Shown here piece by piece: positions 1-10,081 of a DNA stretch of 64,000 bases (the stretch's first letter is position 1; each line of letters opens with the position of its first letter). The translations under genes and the position numbers were made by a program. The DNA comes from Palaemon carinicauda. Taxonomy: Eukaryota > Arthropoda > Malacostraca > Decapoda > Palaemonidae. The stretch spans positions 10,858,895-10,922,894 of the forward strand of contig NC_090736.1 of the NCBI RefSeq assembly GCF_036898095.1. The letters run 5' to 3'. Below the pieces are notes generated by a model. The model saw nothing but the letters and a program-made list of their open reading frames with translations, had not been told where the DNA came from and ran no database searches.

Positions 1-536
1 ATTTATATTACCTGCAACTGCAGATGCTCGATCTTCAACATCGATACAACTGTTCTAGTCAGAGCTCGCGAACGTTCGACATGTGCTAACATTTGCCTAA
101 CTAGCGCTAATGTAGTACTGTGTCTTGGATGATGGCGATTAGTCGCCTCCTCTTCCTATTTTTAACCATTTAAGTCACTTGTTTTGTTACATAGTTACCC
201 AACAAGTTGACACCAAAATAAATAGTAAATGGAAGACATGAGCTACATTGGTTGCCCATGCACGCTCGCCTATATACCTGAGGAAGTTATAAATATAGAA
301 TTGTAGATCGAGCCTTGTTAGACAAAACTCCTCAGGGGTTGTCACCGGTATTTGTGTATAAGCATCTTACTCTAGCACTCTTCAGAGTTCTCCATCAGGA
401 AGACTAAATGTGGCCACCCCTGAGTTTGTCCTCAATCTTGCTATTCAGCACACTGACGACAATGCTCTCACTCAACCTGAGAAGACTCAGCCTGCAGAGG
501 GTTTGCAAAGTCTGAAGCATCGAGCTGCCCCTCATA
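1..536. other. No recognisable feature
   Basis: No convincing coding trace, repeat or RNA is visible on either strand. The short reading frames here lack family motifs. The SINE starts at the right-hand edge. Confidence 0.5.
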
Positions 537-861
537 AGGTTTTTGTGACCTAATTGGTAACGTCTCTGTCTGGTGATCACTAGATAGGGGTTCAAATCCT
601 GCTCAAACTTGTTAGTTCCTTTAGTGTCTGCAACCTTACCATCCTGGTGAGTTAAGATTGGGGGGGTTTGGGAAAGCCTATAGGTCTATGTGCAGAGTCA
701 TCAGCAGCCATTGCCTGGCCCTCCCTGGTCCTATTTTGGGAGTGGAGGGGGCTTGGGCGCTGATCATATGATATATGGTCAGTCTCTAAGGCCTTGTCCT
801 GCTTGCTAGGGCAATGTCACTATCCCTTGCCTCTGCCCTTCATGAGCGATTAAACCTTTCT
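537..861 (+). repeat. tRNA-derived SINE, near full length
   Basis: The head is tRNA-like. It has an A-box-like TGACCTAATTGG at 546-557 and a B-box GGTTCAAATCC at 589-599, the two internal promoter elements of RNA polymerase III. A body follows with a G-rich stretch (about 660-675) and a 3' part ending near CATGAGCGATTAAACC at 841-856. A second, 3'-truncated copy with the same head and early body lies at 44901-45036. From memory this body type is widespread in decapods; that is recollection, not a search. No open reading frame is expected. Confidence 0.8.
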
Positions 862-1379
862 TGATCGCGACTTTGGTCTTCCTCTGAGAGGTCTCCTCCA
901 TGCGGGGACAACAAAAATAATCTTGGATTCATCCATGACCCTCTCTAGCCCACCGGAGCAAGCTTCGTTGGAATGAGACAGCGAGGTACCATGTAGGGTG
1001 GGTGTAATTGCAATACCTTGCCGTCGAGTTCGGCAAACTTATCTCTCTTCAGCCAGCATGACTCTTCCAGTCCCTGTAATGAATCCTAATGCTGCATAGA
1101 ACAGGCCTGCTTACCAAACACATGTGGGAGTACTGACTATGATCCTCATGAATCAGCATGTTCCTTAATGCCAGCTCGTGATCCTCATAGCAGAGTAGAC
1201 CGCAGTCCAGCGAGATATACGCACTGTCGTGTACCCATTCACCGGTTGAGGCACATAGAAGACCTTCTCCTAGCCAACGGCAATCTACGGCAGTTGCATA
1301 AACATCCAAACTCAGGCCTTAAATCAACAACGAATGAGTGCGTTATTACTTCACATGATCACAAGAAAAGGAATGCCCC
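862..1379. other. No recognisable feature
   Basis: The gap between the SINE and the first DIRS coding trace shows no family motif in either direction. The overlapping short frames at 1049-1386 look like chance frames. It could be decayed 5' sequence of the DIRS copy that follows. Confidence 0.4.
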
Positions 1380-1388
1380 CTTGTGACC

Positions 1389-1668
1389 TATCCTGTTCGT
1401 CAGGAAAGGAGAGCACTCTCGATAATAGGGGTCTCCAGGCTTCTACAGTCGACTCCTTGTAAAGAAGGCGTCTGGAGGCTGGAGACCAGACATCAACCTC
1501 TCCTCCTTGAACAAGTTTGTTCAACAAATTTCGTTCAGGATGGATATGGAAGACACAGTCAGACAGGCAGTCAGACTCAAGGACTTCATAATAACACTGG
1601 ATTTAAAAGATGCTTACTTCCAGGTTCTAGTCCATCTATCTTCAAGGAAGTACATTGTATTTAAGAAT
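1389..1668 (+). pseudogene. DIRS RT, N-terminal part
   Basis: Translated pieces read KASGGW-like, then LNKFVQQISFRM, then LDLKDAYFQ, the motif-A block with the first catalytic aspartate of the RT palm. The match then stops abruptly after the RKYIVF block near 1668. The two overlapping frames (1383-1664 and 1507-1722) show a frameshift inside the domain. The missing middle of the RT resumes at 2541. DIRS assignment rests on this motif spacing and on the YR downstream. Confidence 0.75.
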
Positions 1669-2270
1669 CAGTGGCAGCTTATAGCTATAATTAGGGGAGG
1701 TGCTGCTCTAGAAAATTTGTAGCCTTTGTTTTAATATTGTGTAAAAAGAAACAATCTGACATGAGAAACTATATTAAGAAGATGGATAGATTCCTAAAAG
1801 TACAAAATCAAACATTTTTACTTACTATAACCTAATTTGTTACTGTTCAAGCTTGAGCCATTCATAAAAAATGAAATCCATTCTTGTTTGAAATTGTGTA
1901 AAAAGATCAATAACTTTCTTTCTTATCTCTGAATGATAACTAAGTAGATTTCACCTTCCAAAATTCATAGTGCTCGTTAAAAAGTTGTTATTGTTTAATG
2001 TTGAAATTTAGCATCCAGCCTCTGATTAGCCATGGAAATTTTTAAGCGAACCGAAAAAACATTTAAAAGAACTAAAAAAGGAATAAAATAGAATAGCTGA
2101 AAGTAAAATAATCTAATTCTACACTTTATCACATTCAAGTATATGGTACACAGTATTCTAGCACATAACACATGGAGTAAAAAAAATAAACTACCAACAC
2201 CCTAAGGATGGCAGTCTCGGCACTGCAGGAGCAACAGTGCTTTCCCCCTTGGCCACGTGTAGCTCCCTTT

Positions 2271-2284
2271 GTGCGCATGCGCAC
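2271..2284. promoter_or_regulatory. Palindrome matching the NRF1 site consensus
   Basis: GTGCGCATGCGCAC is a perfect palindrome and contains the known NRF1 consensus TGCGCATGCGCA. An E-box CACGTG lies about 15 bases upstream. In an otherwise AT-rich block this could be the core of a captured or element-borne promoter. No transcript start or coding exon can be seen to support it. Confidence 0.25.
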
Positions 2285-2463
2285 AACAGCCAAACACCAC
2301 ACAACTGGAACTTCCATACAAAGATTTTTTTTTTTCCATAAACAAAGATGGATACTGATATTAAGCTTAAGGATTATATATTGTAAGAGTATAAAGAAAG
2401 AATTAAAGAAAAAATAATTATATTGTTATCGATAACAAAAGAAAATAGGGTGTGTTGCAGTTC

Positions 2464-2531
2464 CACCACTGTTAAGAATCATCCTAGACAATTGACACAC
2501 CACTGTTAAGAATCATCCTAGATGATTGACA
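2464..2531 (+). repeat. 34-bp tandem duplication, two copies
   Basis: Two adjacent copies of a 34-base unit (2464-2497 and 2498-2531) differ at about two positions (AGACAATTG versus AGATGATTG). They lie just left of the point where the DIRS RT resumes. Confidence 0.85.
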
Positions 2532-2540
2532 AAACCAAAG

Positions 2541-2790
2541 CACCTCAGGTTTTCACAAGGGATTTCTCCTTGGTGTCAACCTGACCCCACAAGAATGGCA
2601 TACGTCTGTTAAGATCCTTGGACGACTGGCTATTTTTCCAACACCAAGACAGACTTTTCGAGTTTTGCCGCAATCTGGGGATTGTGGCAAGTCTCTGGAA
2701 GTCATCCCTGAAGCCAACACAAACTGCTATACCTAGGAATGATACTAGTCACCAGACTAGGCAGGTCTTTCTGTAAGAGAGCAGAATACA
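2541..2790 (+). pseudogene. DIRS RT, palm/thumb part with the LDDW motif
   Basis: The frames read QVFTR, then GIRLLRSLDDWLFF. This is the RT motif C, usually Y-L-D-D, here with S in place of Y. A following stretch with an NLGI-like block fits the thumb. It continues the RT started at 1389. In-frame stops and frame changes are present. Confidence 0.7.
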
Positions 2791-3061
2791 GAGACTGAAG
2801 AAGGTGGTAAGCCCCTTCTTGCTACCTGTCTCGCTACCAGCACAGTGACTCCATTTAATAGGCCATCTATCCTCCTTGGAGTGCCTGGTGACCAGTAGAT
2901 GACTACGCATATGGTTTCTTCAGTGGGAGCTGAAATCCAGTTGGGTCCAGTAAGGACCCATCAGACCTTCAACATGACCAAAAAGAAACCAGAAGTTGTG
3001 GGCATCAAATACCAACTGCCTCAAAGGGGGTAGATCTTCATTCTTCTCCCTCAGAATTGAT

Positions 3062-3900
3062 GCTCTTCACTGGTGAATCAAAAGAAAAGGGGGCCGCCTC
3101 GCAGGTTGTATCACACAGCCTACGGACTCTGGTCTGAGTCCAAGCAACATCGCCACATAAACCTCCCATGAGGTTGGCCTTTCTAGCTCTCCAGCAGGTC
3201 TAGCAAGACACTCCCTGGTGTTGATGAGCGACAACACCCAGGAAGTGGTGTATGTAAACGAACAAAGAGGTGCCTCCATAGCACCTATGCCAACTAGCTG
3301 ACAACTCAGTGCCCTATCATTCCGGGCAAGAAAAATGTTCTCGTGGACAATCTGAGCAGAGTGACTCAGATAGTTGACTCCAAATGGTCTTTGGATAATC
3401 AGGTACCCAACAGAGTCCAAACTTTGTGGGGTTTGCCAACAGTAGACCTGTCTGCGATGCCTCTGAACAACAAGCTTTCGAAGTACTGTTCACCAGTACT
3501 GGATCTCCGAGCACTTTGGCTAGATGCTTTTCAACAACTATGGGACAACATAGATGTCTACAATTTACCCCCATTTTGCCTAGTGAGAACATTACTCTAC
3601 AAGGTAACAGCATCGAACAACCTACCAACGACCTTCATAGCTCCTCTATGGCACCCCACAGATGCGTTTCAGACCTTCTACACCTACTCAAAGAGGTCCC
3701 AAGAAAACTCCCTCCATGTCATGACCTACTCAGCCACACGTAAAGATTTACCACAATGCTGTAGAGTCCCTCTGTCTTCATCCCTGGAGGTTATCCAGCC
3801 TCTCCTCATGAAGAGAGGCTCTGTTGCAAAAAGGATGTCTAGGTACCTCAGGGAATCTTCATCTGCAGCATTTCAGGCAAAGTGGGCAATCTTCTGAGGC
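3062..3900 (+). pseudogene. DIRS RNase H end and linker to the recombinase
   Basis: The open stretch 3343-3897 (184 residues) begins near NLSRVTQIVDSKWSL and continues with LWGLPTVDLSA, the end of DIRS RNase H where the product is matched to the cut strand. Next come an LPPFCL block and a hydrophilic linker. The last residues, AAFQAKWAIF, are the usual start of the recombinase core-binding domain, which continues past the stop at 3895-3897. Upstream, 3062-3342 is frame-broken. Confidence 0.65.
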
Positions 3901-4510
3901 TGGTATCGTGGAAGGAGCATCTCTCCTCTCGACACCACTACCTCCGTGATAGTGGAGTTTCTCCTGTACCTTAAGGGGGAAAAGCTCCTCTCGGTCTCAG
4001 TGGTGAAAAGCTATCGCTCAGCCTTGACTCTTGCCTTTAGACTGAAAGGAGTTAATATTTCCTCATCTTTGGAATTGTCTTTCCTCATACGAAGTTTTGA
4101 GCTTACCAGTCCTCAGCCTTCACCTGACTCTTAAAACAGTCTTCCTGGTAGATCTGGCCTTGGCCAAGAGAATAAGCGAACTTCATGGTCTTTCCTATGA
4201 CGTTTCCCTTCCGAGGAGATGCTACTTCAGGACCCTGTCTCCGAGTGTGCAGATAATTTATCAGCACGGAGAAGGTCAAAAGGAGAATCGTAATAAATAC
4301 ATCTCAGCATGGATTCGCAAGATCAGAGACCTGGACTTGAATCCTGTTTCTCCTTTGCGGACGTAGAAACCTAGAGCTCACGATGCTAGGGGCATTAGTA
4401 TGTCCCTAAGCATTCAAGAGAAACTACTCTGTGGTGCAGGTTTTTCAGGTGGGTGGTTGGAAGAGTCGGATGACCTTCACCGTCCATTACCTGCAAGATG
4501 TAACACCCCC
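3901..4510 (+). pseudogene. DIRS tyrosine recombinase (copy A1)
   Basis: The core-binding part reads VVKSYRSALTLAFRLKG (about 3995-4050). The catalytic part starts with KTVFLVDLALAKRISELHG (about 4133-4190); the R of AKR fits the first catalytic arginine. Near 4450-4505 a second frame gives GWKSRMTFTVHYLQDV, where the tyrosine of HYL is the expected nucleophile. At least two frameshifts separate these blocks. Compared with A2 (Y replaced by F) and A3 (R codon turned to stop), A1 keeps both recognisable catalytic residues. Confidence 0.7.
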
Positions 4511-5062
4511 AGATTATAAAGAAGTTCTCCATCGGATTTGTGATGGCTGTAAAACAAATGGTTTAAACACCTCAAGCTCTATAAGGGACAAGTAGCAGAT
4601 GGTGGAGGGCAGACATTACCAAGCATTAAAACTGGGATAAATGATAAGAGTGACTGACATCTTCTTGCCTTCATCTTCCCCTTTCTTGAGGTACAGCACC
4701 TACGGCACACTGCAAGCTGGCCTCTGCTGTCAGTAGGTTTGACCATTTCCCTTGTGTAATCTAATATAAGCTAATACTGTATATATATTGTCTCCATTTC
4801 CCCTAGGGAGGTGGGAATTTGGCAATCCATTGGTTTGTTCAAGGAATTCCTAGGACTCTAAGAATTCTTACCAGGAGAAGTTACAGTGCTAAGTTATCAC
4901 ACAATCACATGGGTTGCTAAGGCCGTTAATGCGTACACATACACGTTAGTTTAGCGAGGTGTCTGAGTGATTTCTCTACAAGATAGTGTGTACCAAGGAG
5001 GAGCATCCTGGGTCAAAAACTGGCAAATTGGTTAGGACTTCCACCCACCTTAGGGCGAGTTT
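4511..5062. other. 3' non-coding part of DIRS copy A1
   Basis: This lies between the end of the recombinase and the ICR. No open frame or RNA is recognisable. Position alone suggests DIRS 3' sequence. Confidence 0.4.
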
Positions 5063-5162
5063 TCCCTAATAAAGAGCGAAAGTGTTTGTATTAGTGACGA
5101 AACAGATTCTAAAGAAATTTGTATTTTTTCTTATGATAAAAACCTTGAGTTCTTTATACAAA
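5063..5162 (+). repeat. Internal complementary region (ICR) of DIRS A1
   Basis: The sequence reads TTTGTATTAGTGACGAAACA, then AAATTTGTATTTTTTC, then TAAAAACCTTGAGTTC. It aligns block by block with the ICR of A2 (19205-19305) and, reversed, of A3 (32576-32670). In DIRS elements this segment is complementary to both outer ends joined together and is thought to template the circle junction. Confidence 0.6.
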
Positions 5163-5412
5163 TTTATCCCACCAACACCTATTCCCCTCCAAGTCCTGCC
5201 TGCAATTAAAAGTGAAGATAGAACACTGGTGTGTGTGTGTGTGTGTGTGAGCAGGGTAGCAGGTAGTACCAGTGGTGGGGTAGTTATACCTCGCTAAAAT
5301 TTTAGTTTTATAATCAAGTCTTCCAGCTTTGCCAAAAGTATATTTCCTAATAAAGAGCTTAAGATTTGCATCATTAGGAAAAATACAAATTTCATCAAAT
5401 TTGTCATTTTTC
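5163..5412 (+). repeat. Right ITR of DIRS A1 with a (TG)n tract
   Basis: The right end reads TTAGGAAAAATACAAATTTC and ends in AAATTTGTCATTTTT. It matches the A2 right end (to 19563). A (GT)n microsatellite lies at 5229-5249. Directly after the terminus, CTAGCTATACAAACC starts a sequence resembling a DIRS left end. Confidence 0.6.
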
Positions 5413-6360
5413 CTAGCTATACAAACCTATGACCTTTAAAATATGGAATATTTTCTGCAGAGACAGAAAGGCCATTGTAATCCATAACAACGTAGTTAGC
5501 GACAGGTGGTGAGTGCATACGAATAGCCCCATCCACCCATCTATCAAAGACTCAACGCTTTTGACCTTAGAGGGCTGGTTGAGTTGGAAAGTTTAAAATT
5601 AAGACTCGGGCTGGTATTCTAGGAAAATTAGAAATTACTCTTAAATTTTGGTCCTTTGGGCATTCAAACTTTTCCTCCTTTAAAATAGGGAACTTACTTA
5701 TTGGTGAGTAGGAAGTCCCCCTACAACCGAATTGGTTGGTTCCTCCACTAACCTGGAAGGCCTGTCTCCTTGGTCACTGTACAAAAGTAAAGAAGATGGC
5801 CCCATTGTACAGATTTGTCGGTTGATAGGGCCTAGATAGTACTTGATGGATATCTGGTATCTGGTCAATGAAAGAATCTTTCCTCCCCAAAGCAAATATG
5901 CACTATGGAAATAAATACCTGGTGTAAGTCCAAGGATAGGAATTCATTTCACCATCCTCCCCCCCCCCCCTTGTAAAGGGAGGATGGGGAGAACTACTAT
6001 TTGCAGATCTAGTCTAACAATAATGTTCAGGAAAGTAGCTTACCAATATTAACGGTACAAAAGCTTCACCCCCAAGTAACGGAAGGAAAGAATAGGCAGA
6101 AGAGCCCGTCATTCTACCTTTTATCCCGACTTACATCTAATATGTTATCATAGACAAAATGCTTCCTGTCCCATATGGGAAATGGCTTGATGACACAGAG
6201 CCAAGAACAAAAGTGTTGAAGGACTTGTGGGGACCATCTGCCATACCATGAATTTTTTTTTTCTAATTATTCAAAACACAATTTCTAAAGATGTTTTCGA
6301 CATATATGATACCATCATCATATAAAAAAATTCAAGTTATTTGATAAAAAAACTGATATA
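5413..6360. other. Left-end-like DIRS sequence, then unassigned DNA
   Basis: The first ~50 bases (CTAGCTATACAAACCTATGA onwards) resemble the left end of the DIRS-A family, so a second DIRS copy may start here, abutting A1. No coding trace follows. There is a run of 12 C at 5959-5970. A stretch at 6250-6345 is AT-rich. The last two bases, TA, are the target dinucleotide of the Tigger fragment. Confidence 0.4.
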
Positions 6361-6785
6361 CAGTGGAACCTCTACATACGATTGTTCCAACATCCTAAGT
6401 AAAATTCCATCAAATTTTTGTCTCGACACCCAAAGTAATGCTCCAACATCCGATGTAGATCTTGTTTACGCCGGTGGACGGCAGCACGTAAGAGGGACGC
6501 CATTGAGCGTCGAGTGCTCTGTTCTCTGTTCTTGTGTGTATTGTGTGGTTGTCCTCTGTTTGGTCTGCTATTAACAGTGCTTATTTTCTTCCTTTTCTCA
6601 CATTTCCTTTTTGATTTTACCTATAATCATGGTGCCTAAGAAGCTAAGTTTCAGTACGTACAGGTAGTGGTGAGAAAAGGAAGAAGGCAATTCTTTCATT
6701 AGAATTGAAGCAAGAAATTATAGAAAAACATGAGAGCAGTGTGCATGTGAGTGATATGGCTAAACAATATGGCCGGAATAAGCCT
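6361..6785 (+). mobile_element. Tigger (pogo/Tc1-mariner group) transposon, 5' end fragment
   Basis: After a TA dinucleotide the terminus CAGTGGAACCTCTACATACG begins, nearly the same as the end of the minus-strand copy at 41228. Subterminal CCAACATCC-type motifs repeat. A start region near 6629 is followed by frame-broken code for GEKRKKAILSLELKQEIIEK and SDMAKQYGRN, the helix-turn-helix DNA-binding domain (CENP-B/Psq type) of Tigger transposases. The element is cut off at about 6785, where Gypsy-like sequence takes over. No catalytic domain remains. Confidence 0.8.
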
Positions 6786-6870
6786 ATGATCTGACCTTGT
6801 CAGTCCAGTTGTACCCATGTGTCTCAACACTCGGCAGTAGGTATAGTAATGATGCAGGAGACATTATTTT

Positions 6871-8344
6871 GTGCTCTTGTTGATACAGAATGCTCTTCTG
6901 TCTTTTAGTCAGGTGTGCAAGATCCAAGGAGCTCATCGTCATAGTCAATCTGTCATTAAGATGATCTACTCTGGGGTTCCTGCATCCAGAGTTTCACACT
7001 CCTATCTACCCTATAGGAGATGTTGGTCGGACCTGGAAGTACACCAGGGTTTGCTAGTGAAGCGGAACCCAGACGAATCACTAGTTCCAGTAGTCACCTT
7101 CAATAGCCTGATTGACCACGTTGCCGAGACACACCTCCAGAATGCTCACTGGGGGATCGGAAAAATGATTGCAATGCTCCGTCGACTCGTCTGGCACAGA
7201 TCTTTGATTAATGTAATCAGAGATATGTACCGGACATGTTGGGAATGTCAGACTTGTAAGGTCTCAAGGGAGGTGGTTGCCCCGCCAACCTTGAAAATAG
7301 TGACCTCTTCTCCTTTTGAATTGGTTGCTATGGACCTTGTGAGTCTCCTAATAACCAGTACTGGTTTTATTGGTTGTCTGATGGTAGTCGACCATTATTC
7401 CAATTGGGTGACAGCAGTGCCCATAAGGAATAAGGAGAGCAGTACGATATGCCAGGCGCTTAAAGACCAATGTTTTTCCTATTATTCCTCGTGTTCCAGC
7501 CCGGATATTGACTGATAACGGCTCTGAGTTTATTTCCCAGGAATTTACTGAATTGTTGGAGCGGAACAATGTTGTACATGTGAAAACAACTCTGTATAAA
7601 CCCTCTATTAATGGTGCAGTGGAGCGAGTTAATTGTACCATTGGTGAGTTACTAAGAGGGGAATCTCGGAAATGGGACCAGTACTTATCCCGGGCAGTTC
7701 TCAGCTACAACCATTCCCACCCCACTGAGATTGGCTGTACTCCAGCTGAAAACATACTGAAGGGTGCTCATGATGTTGATAGTACCCCATTGCTGTCAGC
7801 AAAAACGAGAGACCCATGGGCTGAAGGACATCCTCGGTACAAACCGTTTAAAGAGGGCTCTCTGGTGCTTAAGAAGGTGAATCTGTTGGGACACCTCCTG
7901 ACGAACAAGCTCATCCCTAGGTTTGAGGGGGTATTTCGTATTACTAAGGTACACGAGAATAAGGTCACCTATGGGCTGCAGAAACTGCCTGATGGTGAAC
8001 TGGTAAGAGCTCACCATATCCAGTTAAAAGCCTGGTTTGAACCTCCAGTTTATCTTAGGAGGCACTTTCTCTGGTATCCGAAGTGTCCTGATCCTGTAAC
8101 AGAGACTCTGAATAGTCCAGGAATCGTGGAGGATAGTCAAACTTCCTCTGAAGTCTCTGAAAGTTCTGGTTCTTGTAGTGATGGCTACTCCTATGGGGTG
8201 GCTGCAGTAGTGGCGTCCTACCTTTTGTCCCAAGATTGTAACAAGTCCCGACGACAGAGGAAAAGTCACTGTCCTACTAGAGCTATTACTCAGTCTAAGC
8301 CCATTCTTAAGCCAGCTAGAACTTACAAGAGAATAAAGCACTAG
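6871..8344 (+). pseudogene. Gypsy integrase (frameshifted)
   Basis: Integrase inserts LTR-element DNA into the host genome. The N-terminal zinc-binding HHCC motif is seen as H-x-H spacing (HVAETHLQNAHWG) followed by CWECQTC near 7235-7257. The DDE core shows D in VAMDLVS (about 7332), D in LTDNGSEF (about 7512) and E in NGAVERVN (about 7620). A chromo-like/GPY-type C-terminal region follows (RFEGVFRITKV, about 7918-7950). One frameshift near the T-run at 7470 splits the frame into 6871-7515 and a part running to 8344. The TAG at 8342-8344 ends the second part. Otherwise the catalytic residues are intact. Confidence 0.85.
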
Positions 8345-9226
8345 ATGCTTGGTTATATCCTCCAGAAAATTGATGAGACTCCTGTATTAAAGCCTGAATC
8401 GTTTCGAGATTGCTTGATCTTCCAACTGTGGGAGAACAGCCCCACTGAAATGTGTGAAACCCCAATTTTGTCTCCCGAATTGGTGGTTCACTCTCCTGTG
8501 CCTGAATATCCAACGCTCCAGTTTTTAGCTGCTTCTTTCCAAGAGGAAGGTGTCCTGCATCCTCCAGGGAGTTGGGAATTCTAGGAAGTTTCCAGTATTC
8601 CATTATAGGAACTAATTTCTCTTGGTTCCAAGAGAACTAGTCCAGATTGGTCAAGACCTTCTACTTTAGAAAGCCCTGTTTTCGAATCGGCAGTGTCTAT
8701 TCCTCCTGATTATGACTTTCTCGGCCTTTTGTCACCCGATTGTGACGACCGTCTGTCGCCTGAAGATCCCACCTCTAGTGGATTTAGTCACCCATGGACT
8801 AGGTCAAAAGGTCCTATTCTTGACCTACCTCTAGTTCAGCCTCAAGTCCTGAAGTGGAGACCTCGCCTCACTGACCAGATGAATACTACAGAGAGGGAAC
8901 CATCCACCATTCCTGAGTCACCTCAGAATTCAAACCCTTTCCAACATTCGGATGGTAGATGAAAACACCGGTCAGAGCTCGAGGCTGAAGTGGCACAGTC
9001 AGGTGTATCTAACCTGAACGCTACAACACTGTTTGGGTCGCCCAAAACACAACTTGGCCCTGAGTCATCGCCTGATTTTTCGGGATTTTTATTGTCCTCT
9101 TCTGAGTCTGCGGATTCTGTCTCTGGTTTACCTAAAAGAATTTTGATCACCCGAAAATACCAACTGTTATGCGAGGTTATCGATCAATTAAAGACACCCA
9201 GCTTGTACCTGGAGTCGCCAGCTTAG
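8345..9226 (+). pseudogene. In-frame tail beyond the integrase, Ser/Pro/Glu-rich
   Basis: The frame of the integrase stays largely open for about 880 more bases, broken only at TAG 8342, TAG 8582, TAG 8606, TGA 8960 and TAG 9224. The translation is rich in S, P, E and D (for example SPDCDDRLSPEDPTSSG) with no transmembrane segment, signal peptide or zinc motif. It could be a long C-terminal extension of pol or an accessory ORF. I see nothing that makes it an envelope gene. Confidence 0.5.
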
Positions 9227-9886
9227 CCTGTCTCTGGTGCTGCGAGAAATTAATATGGCTCGCCAGCCGATTGCTGAATCCCGGCGCATGTCCAGAGACA
9301 GAATTTTGATACTCAAAAGAATAACTATAAATCTCCCACTGAATTAATCTTTGTACAGTTTTTAAAGGAAGTTTTGATAATAATTACCCTTTTTTAATTA
9401 GTCATGTTTTGGCTCCCACATTGGGGTAGATAAAAGACTGGAGAATGGGACACATGGTGTGAGGAAATATTCATTTAGTCACGGTTTCTGTAATTGTCGC
9501 ATCAATTGTTGCACTGTAAATTGACCTTGACAGTTATAATAGATTTAATAAATTTTTATTATCCTGTAATACCTGTAGTCCAAAATCAATAAGTTTTGTA
9601 TTCTTTTAAATTGATTTTGGACTGCAATGAATGCAATTTATTTCTTGACAGATCATGACTGTATACCTGTAATGCTGAAATGTTTCACGATAATCTAATT
9701 TTTTGTTTTTAAATACTTTATCTCCATTTGTCTGGTAGTTTATCGTCTATTCCTATTGCTTTTTGTTATCTCAGTAAATTGTGAAATAATATATTGTACC
9801 TAATGTAAATTCATATAATTGGATATGTATCTGAAGGAAGGGATGATGAATTAAATCTTTAGTTGATCATCCTACCTTTTTACTAA
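9227..9886. other. Non-coding DNA between Gypsy fragment and DIRS A2
   Basis: AT-rich with no coding trace. If the Gypsy element has a 3' LTR it should lie here, but no paired repeat exists in the window to define it. A 14-base perfect inverted repeat is present at 9577-9623. Confidence 0.4.
9577..9623. repeat. 14-bp perfect inverted repeat (hairpin)
   Basis: AGTCCAAAATCAAT at 9577-9590 is the exact reverse complement of ATTGATTTTGGACT at 9610-9623, with a 19-base AT-rich loop. Confidence 0.9.
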
Positions 9887-9903
9887 ATTTATTTTGGTCT
9901 GTA

Positions 9904-10081
9904 ACCGAAATACAAACCACGCTATTTACATTGGGTTTGCCTTTTAGCGTAGCTGAAATGGCGAGCCATTAGAATTTAACGAGGGTGTATTACCCCCGCG
10001 CTAGTTAGCAGGGGGGTAGGGGAGTGGAAGCTAGCTACCCCTCCCCCCCCTCACACACCGGTGAACTGCTTCACTTCACTT
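9904..10081 (+). repeat. Left ITR of DIRS A2
   Basis: Begins near GTAACCGAAATACAAACCAC and runs through a C-rich stretch to CTTCACTTCACTT. Positions 9918-10081 are the reverse complement of 19351-19512 with few differences. The outermost 30 bases are instead complementary to the ICR (19211-19240), which is the DIRS pattern of non-identical ends. Confidence 0.9.

Larger units (their letters stand above)
1669..2540. other. AT-rich block inserted in the A1 RT
   Basis: This block separates two halves of one RT domain. It is AT-rich apart from a GC-richer island at about 2205-2300 that holds a CACGTG E-box near 2254 and a 14-base palindrome at 2271-2284. No transposase, clear terminal repeats or target duplication were found, so I cannot name the inserted element. 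A 34-bp tandem duplication lies at its right edge. Confidence 0.5.
1380..5412 (+). mobile_element. DIRS-like retroelement copy A1, 5'-truncated and interrupted
   Basis: DIRS elements copy themselves through RNA and integrate with a tyrosine recombinase instead of a DDE integrase. This copy shows, in order, RT (1389-1668 and 2541-2790), an RNase H tail region (3062-3900), YR (3901-4510), an ICR (5063-5162) and a right ITR ending near 5412. The order and the ITR plus ICR arrangement are diagnostic. No gag and no left ITR were found, so the 5' part is missing or decayed. An unrelated block of about 0.87 kb splits the RT. Many stops and frameshifts show it is dead. Confidence 0.8.
6800..9226 (+). 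mobile_element. Ty3/Gypsy-type LTR retrotransposon, 3' pol fragment
   Basis: This holds an integrase followed by a long serine/proline-rich continuation in the same frame. Gag, protease, RT and RNase H are absent: the left edge abuts the Tigger fragment. I could not identify a 3' LTR with confidence, because no second copy is present for comparison. See the two coding entries. Confidence 0.7.

Noticed and set aside
546..600. tRNA gene
   Set aside because: A- and B-boxes are present, but the acceptor stem does not close and the same body follows the head in a second copy; it is a SINE head.
8345..9226. Envelope gene of an endogenous retrovirus
   Set aside because: No signal peptide, transmembrane segment, cleavage site or fusion-type hydrophobic stretch; it simply continues the integrase frame.
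9427..9886. 3' LTR of the Gypsy fragment
   Set aside because: No second copy in the window, no clear polypurine tract followed by TG, and no CA end could be fixed.
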